DNA of 64,000 bases from Enterobacter pseudoroggenkampii (GTDB lineage: Bacteria > Pseudomonadota > Gammaproteobacteria > Enterobacterales > Enterobacteriaceae), in assembly GCF_026420145.1 (NCBI RefSeq), contig NZ_JAPMLV010000003.1:124001-188000 (forward strand), in the 5' to 3' direction. How positions within the stretch are numbered: the stretch's first letter is position 1; each line of letters begins with the position of its first letter. The notes under the pieces were generated by a model. The model was given only the letters and a program-made list of their open reading frames with translations. It did not search any database and had not been told where the DNA came from. The position numbers were made by a program, and so were the translations under genes. Below are positions 43,668-53,126 of this stretch, one piece after another.

Positions 43668-44516
43668 ATGAACGAACTGATTTCAGTAATCATCACCACC
43701 TACAACAGAGAGGCGTTGCTGGAGCGCGCAATTCGTTCAGTTATTGCTCAGACATACCCCGCGGTAGAATTGGTTATTGTTGATGATTGTTCTAATGAGC
43801 AAACCGCTCAACTTATCGAGCGTATGCGCGCGGAGTGTGAAGCGCGTTTTGTGCATTTCATCTACGAACGTAACGAAAAGAACAGCGGTTCTAACTTCAG
43901 CCGTAACCGGGGTTATGTGCTATCGCACGGCGTGTTTGTGACGGGGCTGGATGATGACGATTATTTCCTGCCAGAACGTCTGACGAAACTCGCTGAGCGG
44001 TATGATGATAAGTATGCCTTTGTGACGGATACCCCCGCCCGGCTTGATAAGACCCACCGCACTTATCCGGATACTGATGATAAAAGGATAATTGCGCTAC
44101 AGGATATTTTGTGCGAAAACGTGGTGGGCAATCAGGTCTTGACCACTAAAGAAAAACTATTAGGGGTAGGCGGATTTTCTCCTGAAATTAAACAACAGCA
44201 AGATCGCGACGTCTGGATTAAATTAATTCTGAAATATGGTCCAGGTATCAAGTACAGTTTCAGTACTGCGATGGTGGATGCTGAACACGGGAGCGATCGG
44301 ATTACGTCGCAAGTTAAAAAATACAATGCGTACCGTAAGCTCTATTTTAAATATCGACAGTACATGTCTGAAGTTACTCGCAGTAATAACTTGTTCCAGC
44401 TCATGTCTTTTCGTGGGTTTAAATCGACTCGTATGAATTGTTTATTACGAGGGCGTAAAAAAGACGCTAAGTTAAAAATGAAACTGCTTCGCCGTACGCT
44501 AAAAGAGCTATTCTGA
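43668..44516 (+). CDS. Family 2 glycosyltransferase (LPS module)
   Basis: This 282-residue GT-A transferase starts ISVIITTYNREALLERAI, with LVIVDDCSNEQT for UDP-sugar binding, LDDDDYFLP as DXD and QQDRDVWIK as the probable catalytic-base region. The C-terminus is strongly basic (RGRKKDAKLKMKLLRR), fitting membrane attachment. The start at 43668 (MNELISVI) is preferred over an in-frame ATG buried in the upstream hairpin. It sits between waaL and a capsule-type transferase, so it is probably an outer-core transferase. Its sugar and acceptor are unknown. Confidence 0.82.
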   Translation: MNELISVIITTYNREALLERAIRSVIAQTYPAVELVIVDDCSNEQTAQLIERMRAECEARFVHFIYERNEKNSGSNFSRNRGYVLSHGVFVTGLDDDDYFLPERLTKLAERYDDKYAFVTDTPARLDKTHRTYPDTDDKRIIALQDILCENVVGNQVLTTKEKLLGVGGFSPEIKQQQDRDVWIKLILKYGPGIKYSFSTAMVDAEHGSDRITSQVKKYNAYRKLYFKYRQYMSEVTRSNNLFQLMSFRGFKSTRMNCLLRGRKKDAKLKMKLLRRTLKELF

Positions 44517-44531
44517 ATTTATTAAGGTGAA

Positions 44532-45446
44532 ATGATGAATCTCAATGCAACGAATAAGCTCATCAAGAAAACCCGACGCTGGCACAAAAAAACGGGTTTT
44601 TCTCTTTTTCAGCGTGCGGCCAGCCATTTTGAGCGGAAGAAAAAAGAGACAATTTTTAGCGTTATTGATGATCTGCATGTTCAGCCTGACGCTGCGCAAC
44701 TAACTGAATCGGAACAATCACGCGTCATCTGGATCTGCTGGTTCCAGGGGCTCGATAGCGCGCCTGAGTTGGTGAAACGATGCATTGCATCTGTTCAAGC
44801 AAACACGCCGGATGCGCAGGTCATTATCCTGACGGATGAGAATATCCCTGACTACCTTACTCTCCCTAAACACATCAAAACGAAATACCAGGCGGGGCTG
44901 ATTAGTAAGGCGCAATACTCTGATATTGTTCGCTGTTCTCTGCTGTATCAATATGGCGGGATCTGGATGGACGCCACGGTGTTCATGACGAAGCCGGTGC
45001 CGGAAACATTTTTTGAGAACACCTTCTCATCACTACGTTTTGATTCACCTGAAAACGCATTGAGCCAGGGTTACTGGACGGCCTATTTTCTTGCAGCCCA
45101 AAAGGGATGCTCACTGGTAAAGACGGTTCGGGATATTCTGTATCGCTACTGGCAACACCACGATATCCTGATTGAATACTTCCTGATTGATTACAGTTTC
45201 TTATATGCGCGCGAGTGCTATCCGCAGTTTCGTCAGATCATGGATCAACAGCCGGTCACCGGGAATAATCGCTTTCTGATTCGCCAGTTCATCTCAGCGA
45301 AACCTGATTTGACGACCATGGCGATGCTAAATAATGATCCCGTGGGCATTTATAAGCTCTCGCACAAAGAACAATACCAAACTACAGACAACGGCCAGCC
45401 GACGTTGTATAGCCAGATCCTCGACGGTTCTTTCGAACTGAAGTGA
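44532..45446 (+). CDS. Capsular-polysaccharide-synthesis-type glycosyltransferase (GT32-like)
   Basis: This 304-residue protein matches the Caps_synth family: IWICWFQGLDSAPELVKRC at the start of the fold, LTDENIPDYLTLP, SDIVRCSLLYQYGGIWMDAT with the metal-binding Asp, and a C-terminal KLSHKEQY. Members are related to GT32 mannosyl/galactosyl-transferases with a single DXD-like motif. It follows the GT2 gene by 15 bases and ends the LPS module at a strong terminator. It most likely adds a peripheral core sugar; this is inference from context. Confidence 0.8.
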   Translation: MMNLNATNKLIKKTRRWHKKTGFSLFQRAASHFERKKKETIFSVIDDLHVQPDAAQLTESEQSRVIWICWFQGLDSAPELVKRCIASVQANTPDAQVIILTDENIPDYLTLPKHIKTKYQAGLISKAQYSDIVRCSLLYQYGGIWMDATVFMTKPVPETFFENTFSSLRFDSPENALSQGYWTAYFLAAQKGCSLVKTVRDILYRYWQHHDILIEYFLIDYSFLYARECYPQFRQIMDQQPVTGNNRFLIRQFISAKPDLTTMAMLNNDPVGIYKLSHKEQYQTTDNGQPTLYSQILDGSFELK

Positions 45447-45447
45447 T

Positions 45448-45476
45448 AAAAAAGCCACCATGACGGTGGCTTTTTT
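45448..45476. terminator. Bidirectional Rho-independent terminator
   Basis: The 12-bp stem AAAAAAGCCACC / GGTGGCTTTTTT with a 5-base loop has T-runs on both strands. It lies between the converging capsule-type transferase gene and yibQ and serves both. Confidence 0.92.
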
Positions 45477-45480
45477 ATCG

Positions 45481-46413
45481 TCAGGCTTTCTTACCCCATC
45501 CCTGCCACTGCTGCTGGACGTATTTCACCAGCGTGCTGTTGCTGATGCTGTCTCCGATAACAGAGAAGAAGCGGGTCGCGTAGACCGGTTCAAGCGGCTG
45601 CTTCGGTACACAGCGCTTCACGCCGCGGAACGGATTACGCGGCGCTGTAGGGACGGGCTGCGCAGAATTCGGTGTGGAGGTATCCACCTGCGGCTCGTTC
45701 AGCAGATCGCTCGGACGTACAAGCGTGATATCGGAAGGCAAGGTCGGCAGCATTTGCTGCAGGACGCGAACGGTAGACGGGTGCGGGTGACCGATGGCAA
45801 TGGCCGAGCCATTACGGCGGGCCAGCTGTACCGCGCGATTAAACTGCATGCGGATATCAGCTTCGTTCTGGGTATCATCCAGGAACACCTTACGCTTAAT
45901 CACCTTTACGCCCGTTCCCTGAGCGGCGCGCATCGCCTGGCTGTTGCCGATGGTCATGCTGTCGAGGAAGTAGAGGTTATAACGCTCCAGCGCCTGCATC
46001 ACTTTGAGCATCCCGTACAGGCTGGAGGTCATCGCGCTGCCCATGTGATTGTTCAGACCAACGGCATACGGCACTTTGTTGTAGGCGTCGCGGATGATGC
46101 GCTCGATCTCCTCGCTGCTCATATCCGGGCGGAGGGTATCTTTTTCCAGCGGCTGCTTGCTGAGCGGTGCCATGGGCAGGTGGATGAGAACCTGATGACC
46201 GCTGCTGTGGGCTTTGGTCGCCATCTCACGTGCGTGAGGGGCATTCGGAAGGACGGCGACGGAGATGGCCGACGGCATCGCCAGCACCTGATTTTCATAG
46301 TGTGGACGATAACCGAAGTCATCAATCACGATAGCGAGTTTACCTGCGTATACCGGTGCAGCCAGCGCCAGCGCGCTGACGACGGAGAAAACGATTCGAC
46401 GAAATTGAAGCAA
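45481..46413 (-). CDS. yibQ: Divergent polysaccharide deacetylase YibQ
   Basis: This periplasmic protein of 310 residues has a signal peptide (residues 1-23, ending VYA). The divergent NodB-type domain shows VIDDFGYR, IHLPMAP, GLNNHMGS and FLDSMT, which carry the predicted metal-binding and catalytic residues. The C-terminal 80 residues are Pro-rich and variable. It follows envC by three bases, so the two are co-transcribed, which hints at a role in peptidoglycan or envelope remodelling. No substrate has been established. Confidence 0.92.
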   Translation of the reverse strand: MLQFRRIVFSVVSALALAAPVYAGKLAIVIDDFGYRPHYENQVLAMPSAISVAVLPNAPHAREMATKAHSSGHQVLIHLPMAPLSKQPLEKDTLRPDMSSEEIERIIRDAYNKVPYAVGLNNHMGSAMTSSLYGMLKVMQALERYNLYFLDSMTIGNSQAMRAAQGTGVKVIKRKVFLDDTQNEADIRMQFNRAVQLARRNGSAIAIGHPHPSTVRVLQQMLPTLPSDITLVRPSDLLNEPQVDTSTPNSAQPVPTAPRNPFRGVKRCVPKQPLEPVYATRFFSVIGDSISNSTLVKYVQQQWQGWGKKA

Positions 46414-46416
46414 AAC

Positions 46417-47700
46417 TTATCTTCCCAACCACGGCTGTGGATTGACCGCCTGACCCTGACGACGAATTTCGAAATAGAGTGACGGGCGGCCCTGACCGCC
46501 ACTGCTGCCCACAAGGGCGATGGGTTGGCCGGCGCGCACCTGTGTGCCGACGCTGACCAGCGCGCTCTGGTTGTAGCCGTAAAGACTCATATCACCTTTA
46601 CCGTGTTCGACCACCACCACCAGTCCGTAACCCTGCAGCCAGTCGGCCAGAATCACGCGGCCATCGGCGATGGCTTTCACTTCGCTACCTTCAGACGCAC
46701 CGATAACGATCCCTTTCCAACGTAGCTCACCCTGCAGCTGTTCGCCATAGCGATGCAGAATTGAACCACGAACGGGCCAGAAAGCCTGGCCGCGAGGCGA
46801 GCCTAAACCGCCGGTACGCGACATCAGGGAACGTTCGCTCTCGCTTGGCTTGTAGGTGGTCCCTTTGCGGGACGCTTCCTGCTGCTTGTCGCGAACGGCC
46901 TGCGCCTCGCGCGCCTCTTTTTCGGCGCGCGCTTTCGCCGCCGCTTCCGCCCGGGCGATGCTGTTACGCAGTTTTGATTCGTTGGCGCGCATTTCGCTCA
47001 GCTGGCTTTGACCTTCCTGAATGGAGGATTCAAGGCCGGAAAGGGTTTTCTTACGCTCGTTGCGAGCCTGCTCCAGCTTCGCCTGCTGGGCCTGCTGATC
47101 GTAGAGCAGCGTCTGCTGCTGGCTCTGCTTCTCTTCCAGCTCGGCTTTTTGCGTGGAGACCTCTTCGCGCGTCTGCTTCAGCTGCGCGATCGTCTCCTGA
47201 CGCGCCTGGTTGAGATAGCCAAAGTAGGCCTGCAGGCGTTGGCCGCGCTGGCTCTCTTCGCCGCTGAGGATCAGCTGGAGTCCGGTATGTTCACCCTGGC
47301 GGAATGCGGCATCAAGCTGTGCGGCAAGATTGCGCTCCTGCGCATCGCGCTGGCGCTCCAGTTTGGCAATTGACGCGTTCATCTCGTCGATCTGTTTATT
47401 CAACTGGGCGAGGGTGTTTTGCGTTTCACGGAGTTTACGCGTGGCGGCGGAGATCGCCTCTTCCTGCTGCTTGAGCTGGGCGAGCAGGGTGGAGCGCTGC
47501 TGCTGCTGCTGGCGCACCGCACGCTCTTTGGCGGCGATATCGGCCTGAATAGATTTCAGCTGGTCGCGGTCATCCGCATGGGCGGATGCGGCGCACAGCA
47601 ATACGCCAGCGCTGAGTGCGCTGGCGTAAAACAGAGGTCTGACTGATAACCTAAGCGGCTTCACGACCCATGTGATTGAAAAAATCGCCTTTCCCCTCAT
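46417..47700 (-). CDS. envC: Murein hydrolase activator EnvC
   Basis: This periplasmic protein activates the amidases AmiA and AmiB at the septum and is recruited by FtsEX. It has 427 residues (419 in E. coli): a signal peptide ending SAHA, a long coiled coil (about 45-290, rich in Gln, Glu and Ala), and a C-terminal degenerate LytM domain. The domain keeps RWKGIVIGASEG and YFEIRRQG but lacks the zinc ligands, as expected for an activator without hydrolase activity. The start at 47700 gives an N-terminus longer than in E. coli, and the ATG sits in the loop of a TCCCC/GGGGA palindrome, so the start is less certain than the rest. Confidence 0.94.
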   Translation of the reverse strand: MRGKAIFSITWVVKPLRLSVRPLFYASALSAGVLLCAASAHADDRDQLKSIQADIAAKERAVRQQQQQRSTLLAQLKQQEEAISAATRKLRETQNTLAQLNKQIDEMNASIAKLERQRDAQERNLAAQLDAAFRQGEHTGLQLILSGEESQRGQRLQAYFGYLNQARQETIAQLKQTREEVSTQKAELEEKQSQQQTLLYDQQAQQAKLEQARNERKKTLSGLESSIQEGQSQLSEMRANESKLRNSIARAEAAAKARAEKEAREAQAVRDKQQEASRKGTTYKPSESERSLMSRTGGLGSPRGQAFWPVRGSILHRYGEQLQGELRWKGIVIGASEGSEVKAIADGRVILADWLQGYGLVVVVEHGKGDMSLYGYNQSALVSVGTQVRAGQPIALVGSSGGQGRPSLYFEIRRQGQAVNPQPWLGR

Positions 47701-47709
47701 GGGGAGCGA

Positions 47710-49254
47710 TTATTCCACGATGAACAGCGGCTTACCAGTCATCTCTTCAGGGATCGGCATCCCCATCAGCGACAACATGGTTGGCGCGATGTCAGAAAGC
47801 TTGCCGCCTTCCACTGCTTTCAGTGACTTATCACCCACATAAATCAGCGGAACAGGCAGGTTGGTATGGGCCGTGTGCGCCTGGCCGGTCGCCGGGTCGC
47901 GCATCTGTTCAGCGTTACCGTGATCCGCGGTGATCAGCAGCTGGCCGCCAACGGATTCAACCGCTTTCGCAACCTGCTCAACGCAGTGGTCCAGCGCTTC
48001 AACCGCTTTCACTGCCGCTTCCATCACCCCGGTATGACCGACCATGTCACCGTTCGGGTAGTTACAGATGATGGTGTCGTACTTACCGCTCTTGATGGCC
48101 GCAACCAGTTTTTCAGTCAATTCTGCCGAGCTCATCTCTGGCTGCAGATCGTAGGTGGCCACTTTCGGGGAGTTGATCAGAATGCGGTCTTCGCCTTTGA
48201 ACGGCTCTTCAACGCCGCCGTTAAAGAAGAAGGTGACGTGCGCGTACTTCTCGGTTTCAGAGATACGCAGCTGCGTTTTGTCGTTCTTCGCCATCCACTC
48301 GCCGAAAGTATTGGCCAGCGAGGCGGGCGGATACGCGCATGGGGCCTTGATGTCTGCCGCGTATTCGGTCAACTGGATGAAGTCGAGTTTCACCACTTTC
48401 TTGCGGGCAAAACCGTCGAAGTCGCTGTTGACGAACGCACGGGTGATTTCGCGCGCGCGGTCTGCGCGGAAGTTCATGAAGATCAGCGCATCGCCGTCTT
48501 CCATCGCGGCATCAGCCTGGCCTTCAGCACGGATCACGGATGCTTTCACGAATTCGTCATTTTCATCACGTGCATAAGCCGCTTCCAGGGCCTCAACGGC
48601 GGTCGCGAACTGGAATTCACCTTTTGCCAGGGTCAGCAGGTCATAGGCCTGTTCAACGCGATCCCAGCGGTTGTCGCGGTCCATGGCGTAGTAACGGCCA
48701 ATGATAGACGCCACGCGGCCTTTGCCCAGCGCGGCGAATTTGTCTTCAAAGGCTTTCAGGGAGCCTTCTGCACTGCGTGGTGGCGTGTCGCGACCGTCCA
48801 GGAAGGCGTGCAGATAGATTTTTTCCGCACCGCGTTCAGCGGCCAGCTCAACCATCGCCATGATGTGATCTTCGTGGCTGTGAACGCCGCCTGCAGAGAG
48901 CAGGCCCATGATGTGAACGGCCTTGCCAGCGGCAACGGCTTTATCAACCGCGCCAGACAGCGTTGGGTTGGAGAAGAAGGTGCGTTCTTTGATTTCAACA
49001 TCCAGACGCGTCAGATCCTGATACACAATACGCCCGGCACCCAGGTTAACGTGACCGACTTCGGAGTTGCCCATCTGGCGGTCCGGCAGGCCCACTTCCA
49101 GGCCAGACGCGTCAATCAGCGTATGCGGACGTTTTGCCCACAGGGCATCCATGACCGGAGTTTTGGCGTTGAAAATAGCGTTATCCTGGCTGTCTTCACG
49201 GTAGCCATAGCCATCCAGAATCACCAGTACCATAGGTTTTTTAGAAACCGACAT
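47710..49254 (-). CDS. gpmI: 2,3-bisphosphoglycerate-independent phosphoglycerate mutase
   Basis: This manganese-dependent mutase interconverts 3- and 2-phosphoglycerate in glycolysis. It has 514 residues starting [20 protein letters not shown]. The phosphorylated serine is in [13 protein letters not shown], and the metal ligands are in LDGYG, HSHEDHI, DGRDTPP and [10 protein letters not shown]. The frame is open 38 codons upstream but E. coli starts at the same Met. It lies nine bases upstream of envC and yibQ. Confidence 0.98.
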   Translation of the reverse strand: MSVSKKPMVLVILDGYGYREDSQDNAIFNAKTPVMDALWAKRPHTLIDASGLEVGLPDRQMGNSEVGHVNLGAGRIVYQDLTRLDVEIKERTFFSNPTLSGAVDKAVAAGKAVHIMGLLSAGGVHSHEDHIMAMVELAAERGAEKIYLHAFLDGRDTPPRSAEGSLKAFEDKFAALGKGRVASIIGRYYAMDRDNRWDRVEQAYDLLTLAKGEFQFATAVEALEAAYARDENDEFVKASVIRAEGQADAAMEDGDALIFMNFRADRAREITRAFVNSDFDGFARKKVVKLDFIQLTEYAADIKAPCAYPPASLANTFGEWMAKNDKTQLRISETEKYAHVTFFFNGGVEEPFKGEDRILINSPKVATYDLQPEMSSAELTEKLVAAIKSGKYDTIICNYPNGDMVGHTGVMEAAVKAVEALDHCVEQVAKAVESVGGQLLITADHGNAEQMRDPATGQAHTAHTNLPVPLIYVGDKSLKAVEGGKLSDIAPTMLSLMGMPIPEEMTGKPLFIVE

Positions 49255-49501
49255 TGCGACAACCTCATGCTCAAGAGTCAAAATTTGCGTAATTTTACTA
49301 CAGCTGAATCGATCAAATAGCCGCAGAAGATCAAAGAAAGCGCAGGGGCAAGGTGCTGACCAGACCATTTTGAGGCATTTTTTTAGGTGGCATGCCGCAG
49401 AAAATGGATTAGGTTAGGGTCGCTGGCTGTATTTGCCAGAACGCACAGGTATACTCCTGTCCTGGTTTTTTTTATCACTTAGTCGGGAGTAGTTACCCTC
49501 C

Positions 49502-49933
49502 ATGCAAGAAATTATGCAATTCGTTAGCCGCCATCCGGTTCTGAGCATCGCGTGGATTGGCCTGCTGGCTGCTGTGCTGTTCACCACATTTAAGAGCCTG
49601 ACGTCTAAGATTAAGGTTATCACCCGTGGTGAAGCGACGCGTCTGATTAACAAAGAAGATGCCGTCGTTGTCGATCTGCGTCAGCGTGACGATTTCCGCA
49701 AAGGTCACATTGCGGGCGCAATCAACCTGTTGCCAGCTGAAATCAAAGCGAACAACGTCGGTGAGCTTGAAAAACACAAAGCCCAGCCGATTATCGTTGT
49801 GGATGCGACCGGCATGCAGGCACAGGAATCTGCCAGCGCGCTTCATAAAGCAGGCTTCGAAAACGTAACGGTGCTGAAAGAAGGTATTTCCGGCTGGAGC
49901 GGGGAAAATCTTCCTTTGGTGCGCGGTAAATAA
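49502..49933 (+). CDS. yibN: Rhodanese-like membrane protein YibN, active-site Cys missing
   Basis: This inner-membrane protein of 143 residues has one N-terminal membrane segment (about 12-30) and a cytoplasmic rhodanese domain ([20 protein letters not shown]). In E. coli the active-site loop reads GMQCQEPA. Here it reads GMQAQESA, so the cysteine is replaced by alanine at residue 107 (codon GCA). Sulfurtransferase activity is therefore unlikely, while the rest of the domain is intact. It is the first gene of the yibN-grxC-secB-gpsA(-cysE) cluster and is divergent from gpmI. Confidence 0.95.
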   Translation: MQEIMQFVSRHPVLSIAWIGLLAAVLFTTFKSLTSKIKVITRGEATRLINKEDAVVVDLRQRDDFRKGHIAGAINLLPAEIKANNVGELEKHKAQPIIVVDATGMQAQESASALHKAGFENVTVLKEGISGWSGENLPLVRGK

Positions 49934-49944
49934 GGAGTTCAGTC

Positions 49945-50196
49945 ATGGCCCATATTGAGATCTATACCAAAGCGACGTGCCCGTTCTGCCATCGTGCGAA
50001 AGCGCTGCTGAACAGCAAAGGCGTCACGTTCCAGGAACTGCCGATCGACGGTGACGCGATTAAACGCGAAGAGATGATCCAACGTAGTGGTCGTACGACG
50101 GTTCCACAGATTTTTATTGATGCGCAGCACATTGGCGGCTGTGATGACTTGTATGCGCTCGACGCCCGTGGTGGACTCGATCCGCTGCTGAGCTAA
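49945..50196 (+). CDS. grxC: Glutaredoxin 3
   Basis: This small glutathione-dependent disulfide reductase has 83 residues, the dithiol active site CPFC at residues 12-15 and the glutathione-binding TTVPQIFID and GGCDD. It starts 11 bases after yibN with AAGGAG. An additional Cys in GGCDD is also found in E. coli Grx3. Confidence 0.98.
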   Translation: MAHIEIYTKATCPFCHRAKALLNSKGVTFQELPIDGDAIKREEMIQRSGRTTVPQIFIDAQHIGGCDDLYALDARGGLDPLLS

Positions 50197-50228
50197 GAGA
50201 CTTTAGGACAATTAAAAAGGGTATTTCC

Positions 50229-50696
50229 ATGTCAGAACAAAACAACACCGAAATGACTTTCCAGATCCAGCGTATCTACACCAAGGATGTCTCTTTCGAA
50301 GCGCCAAATGCGCCACACGTTTTCCAGAAAGATTGGCAGCCAGAGGTTAAACTTGATCTGGATACCGCATCTACCCAACTGGCAGATGACGTGTATGAAG
50401 TCGTGCTGCGTGTGACCGTTACCGCGTCTCTGGGCGAAGAAACTGCATTCCTGTGTGAAGTACAGCAGGGCGGCATCTTCTCTATCGGCGGTATCGAAGG
50501 CAACCAGATGGCGCATTGCCTGGGTGCGTACTGCCCGAACATTCTGTTCCCGTATGCGCGTGAATGCATCACCAGCCTGGTTTCTCGCGGTACATTCCCG
50601 CAACTGAACCTTGCGCCAGTTAACTTTGATGCGCTGTTCATGAACTATCTGCAGCAGCAGGCTGGCGAAGGTGCTGAACAACATCAGGATGCCTGA
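50229..50696 (+). CDS. secB: Protein-export chaperone SecB
   Basis: This tetrameric cytosolic chaperone keeps Sec substrates unfolded and hands them to SecA. It has 155 residues, with the conserved core [20 protein letters not shown] and LFPYARECI, followed by an acidic/Gln-rich tail. The stop overlaps the gpsA start by one base (TGATG). Outer-membrane proteins such as the large autotransporter in this window could be clients; that is inference. Confidence 0.98.
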   Translation: MSEQNNTEMTFQIQRIYTKDVSFEAPNAPHVFQKDWQPEVKLDLDTASTQLADDVYEVVLRVTVTASLGEETAFLCEVQQGGIFSIGGIEGNQMAHCLGAYCPNILFPYARECITSLVSRGTFPQLNLAPVNFDALFMNYLQQQAGEGAEQHQDA

Positions 50697-51715
50697 TGAG
50701 CACTGTTAATGCGTCAATGACTGTGATCGGTGCCGGCTCATACGGCACCGCTCTTGCCATTACCCTGGCAAGAAATGGTCACGACGTGGTCCTGTGGGGC
50801 CACGACCCAAAACATATCGCTACGCTGCAGCGCGATCGTTGCAACGTTGCGTTTCTCCCGGACGTTCCGTTCCCTGACTCCCTGCACCTCGAAAGCGACC
50901 TTGCGACCGCGCTGGCGGCCAGCCGCAACATTCTGATTGTGGTTCCGAGCCATGTATTTGGCGACGTACTGCGTCAGATTAAGCCGCTGATGCGCCCGGA
51001 TGCGCGCATTGTCTGGGCGACAAAAGGACTGGAGGCCGAAACCGGACGCCTGCTGCAGGACGTTGCCCGCGAAGCGCTGGGTGATGAGATCCCGCTGGCG
51101 GTCATCTCCGGCCCGACCTTTGCCAAAGAGCTGGCCGCTGGCCTGCCGACGGCGATTTCGCTGGCTTCCACCGACCAGGCCTTCTCCGACGATCTCCAGC
51201 AATTGCTGCACTGCGGCAAGAGCTTCCGCGTCTACAGCAACCCCGATTTTATCGGCGTGCAGCTGGGCGGGGCGGTGAAGAACGTGATTGCGATTGGCGC
51301 CGGGATGTCAGACGGCATTGGTTTTGGTGCCAATGCGCGTACGGCGCTGATCACCCGCGGGCTGACCGAAATGTCCCGCCTGGGCGAAGCGCTGGGTGCC
51401 GATCCGGCCACCTTTATGGGGATGGCAGGCCTGGGCGACCTGGTGCTGACCTGTACCGACAACCAGTCTCGTAACCGCCGCTTTGGCATGATGCTCGGAC
51501 AGGGCAGCGATGTAAAAGGCGCGCAGGAGAAGATTGGTCAGGTGGTTGAAGGCTACCGCAATACCAAAGAAGTCCGCGAGTTGGCACACCGTTTCGGTGT
51601 CGAAATGCCAATAACCGAGGAAATTTATCAGGTATTGTATTGCGGAAAAAATGCGCGCGAGGCAGCATTGACCTTATTAGGTCGTGCGCGCAAGGACGAG
51701 CGCAGCAGTAACTAG
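50696..51715 (+). CDS. gpsA: Glycerol-3-phosphate dehydrogenase (NAD(P)+)
   Basis: GpsA reduces dihydroxyacetone phosphate to sn-glycerol-3-phosphate for phospholipid synthesis. It has 339 residues, with the N-terminal Rossmann [16 protein letters not shown]-like SGPTFAKE, the catalytic lysine in [10 protein letters not shown] and the C-terminal GLGDLVLTC. It is translationally coupled to secB. Confidence 0.98.
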   Translation: MSTVNASMTVIGAGSYGTALAITLARNGHDVVLWGHDPKHIATLQRDRCNVAFLPDVPFPDSLHLESDLATALAASRNILIVVPSHVFGDVLRQIKPLMRPDARIVWATKGLEAETGRLLQDVAREALGDEIPLAVISGPTFAKELAAGLPTAISLASTDQAFSDDLQQLLHCGKSFRVYSNPDFIGVQLGGAVKNVIAIGAGMSDGIGFGANARTALITRGLTEMSRLGEALGADPATFMGMAGLGDLVLTCTDNQSRNRRFGMMLGQGSDVKGAQEKIGQVVEGYRNTKEVRELAHRFGVEMPITEEIYQVLYCGKNAREAALTLLGRARKDERSSN

Positions 51716-51740
51716 TCGGAACCGTTGTCATCTGAATGAC

Positions 51741-51763
51741 CCAGCCAGCGCAGAACTGGCTGG
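51741..51763 (+). other. Hairpin between gpsA and cysE
   Basis: The arms CCAGCCAG / CTGGCTGG with a 7-base loop have no U-run after them. Together with the 74-bp gap they may stabilise the upstream message rather than terminate it. Confidence 0.45.
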
Positions 51764-51789
51764 TCATTAACTATCGTCTGGAGTAAGCA

Positions 51790-52611
51790 ATGCCGTGTGA
51801 AGAACTGGATATCGTCTGGAACAATATTAAAGCCGAAGCCCGGGCGCTGGCCGACTGTGAGCCTATGCTGGCCAGTTTCTACCACGCAACGCTACTCAAG
51901 CACGAAAACCTCGGCAGCGCGCTCAGCTATATGCTTGCCAACAAGCTGGCGTCCTCGATCATGCCTGCTATCGCCATTCGTGAGGTGGTGGAGGAAGCGT
52001 ACGCCGCAGACCCGGAAATGATCGCCTCTGCCGCATGCGATATCCAGGCCGTGCGCACGCGTGACCCGGCGGTCGATAAATATTCTACGCCACTGCTGTA
52101 CCTGAAAGGCTTCCACGCCCTGCAGGCTTACCGCATCGGCCACTGGTTGTGGAATGAAGGCCGCCGCGCGCTAGCGATCTTCCTGCAAAACCAGGTTTCC
52201 GTGACCTTCCAGGTCGATATTCACCCGGCGGCAAAGATTGGCCGCGGGATCATGCTCGACCACGCTACCGGGATTGTCGTCGGGGAAACGGCGGTGATTG
52301 AAGATGACGTCTCGATCCTGCAGTCGGTCACCCTGGGCGGTACCGGTAAAACCAGCGGCGATCGCCATCCAAAAATTCGTGAAGGGGTGATGATTGGCGC
52401 GGGCGCCAAGATCCTCGGCAATATCGAAGTCGGGCGCGGCGCGAAGATCGGCGCAGGCTCCGTGGTGCTCCAGCCTGTGCCACCGCATACCACCGCCGCT
52501 GGCGTACCGGCGCGCATCGTCGGTAAACCAGACAGCGATAAGCCGTCCATGGACATGGATCAGCACTTCAACGGCATTCACCATACCTTCGAGTATGGTG
52601 ACGGCATTTAA
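51790..52611 (+). CDS. cysE: Serine O-acetyltransferase
   Basis: CysE acetylates serine with acetyl-CoA, the committed step of cysteine synthesis, and is feedback-inhibited by cysteine. It has 273 residues: an N-terminal helical domain and a C-terminal left-handed beta-helix of hexapeptide repeats ([22 protein letters not shown] contains the catalytic His). The C-terminal tail ending EYGDGI, which binds CysK, is intact. Its stop overlaps the trmL stop on the other strand by four bases. Confidence 0.98.
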   Translation: MPCEELDIVWNNIKAEARALADCEPMLASFYHATLLKHENLGSALSYMLANKLASSIMPAIAIREVVEEAYAADPEMIASAACDIQAVRTRDPAVDKYSTPLLYLKGFHALQAYRIGHWLWNEGRRALAIFLQNQVSVTFQVDIHPAAKIGRGIMLDHATGIVVGETAVIEDDVSILQSVTLGGTGKTSGDRHPKIREGVMIGAGAKILGNIEVGRGAKIGAGSVVLQPVPPHTTAAGVPARIVGKPDSDKPSMDMDQHFNGIHHTFEYGDGI

Positions 52612-53081
52612 CTTCTGAGAATGGCGCCCGGGTAACCCAGCTGGCGCCAGGCTTCATACACCACGACCGACACCGCGTTCGACAGGTTCATGCTGCGGCT
52701 GTCCGGCATCATCGGAATACGGATTTTCTGCTCGGCGGGCAGGGCATCCAGGATCGTGGCCGGCAGGCCGCGGGTTTCCGGGCCAAACATCAGATAGTCA
52801 CCTGCCTGATAGCTCACGGCGCTGTGTGCTGGCGTGCCTTTGGTGGTCAGGGCGAACATGCGCTGCGGCTGCTCGGCTTCCAGAAACGCGGCGTAATCGT
52901 GGTGGCGAACGACGGCGGTAAATTCATGATAATCCAGCCCTGCGCGACGCAGACGTTTGTCGTCCCACGTAAAGCCCATCGGCTCAATGATGTGCAGACG
53001 AAAACCGGTGTTGGCACACAGGCGGATGATATTGCCGGTGTTCGGCGGAATTTCTGGTTCGAATAAAACGATGTTAAGCAT
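52608..53081 (-). CDS. trmL: tRNA (cytidine(34)-2'-O)-methyltransferase TrmL
   Basis: This SPOUT methyltransferase modifies the wobble ribose of leucine tRNAs. It has 157 residues, a minimal SPOUT domain with [18 protein letters not shown], the catalytic-site arginine there, FGPETRGLP and [15 protein letters not shown] forming the knot. It converges on cysE. In E. coli lldD lies directly upstream; here an MFS gene intervenes. Confidence 0.97.
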   Translation of the reverse strand: MLNIVLFEPEIPPNTGNIIRLCANTGFRLHIIEPMGFTWDDKRLRRAGLDYHEFTAVVRHHDYAAFLEAEQPQRMFALTTKGTPAHSAVSYQAGDYLMFGPETRGLPATILDALPAEQKIRIPMMPDSRSMNLSNAVSVVVYEAWRQLGYPGAILRS

Positions 53082-53126
53082 GCTGCCCCCTTAATTGCGG
53101 GGGCAGAATAGCAGAAAAGAGAGGAA

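Noticed and set aside
47866..49320. 484-codon open frame antisense to gpmI
   Set aside because: Shadow of a fully conserved metabolic gene; Phe/Val/Arg/His-rich translation typical of antisense frames.
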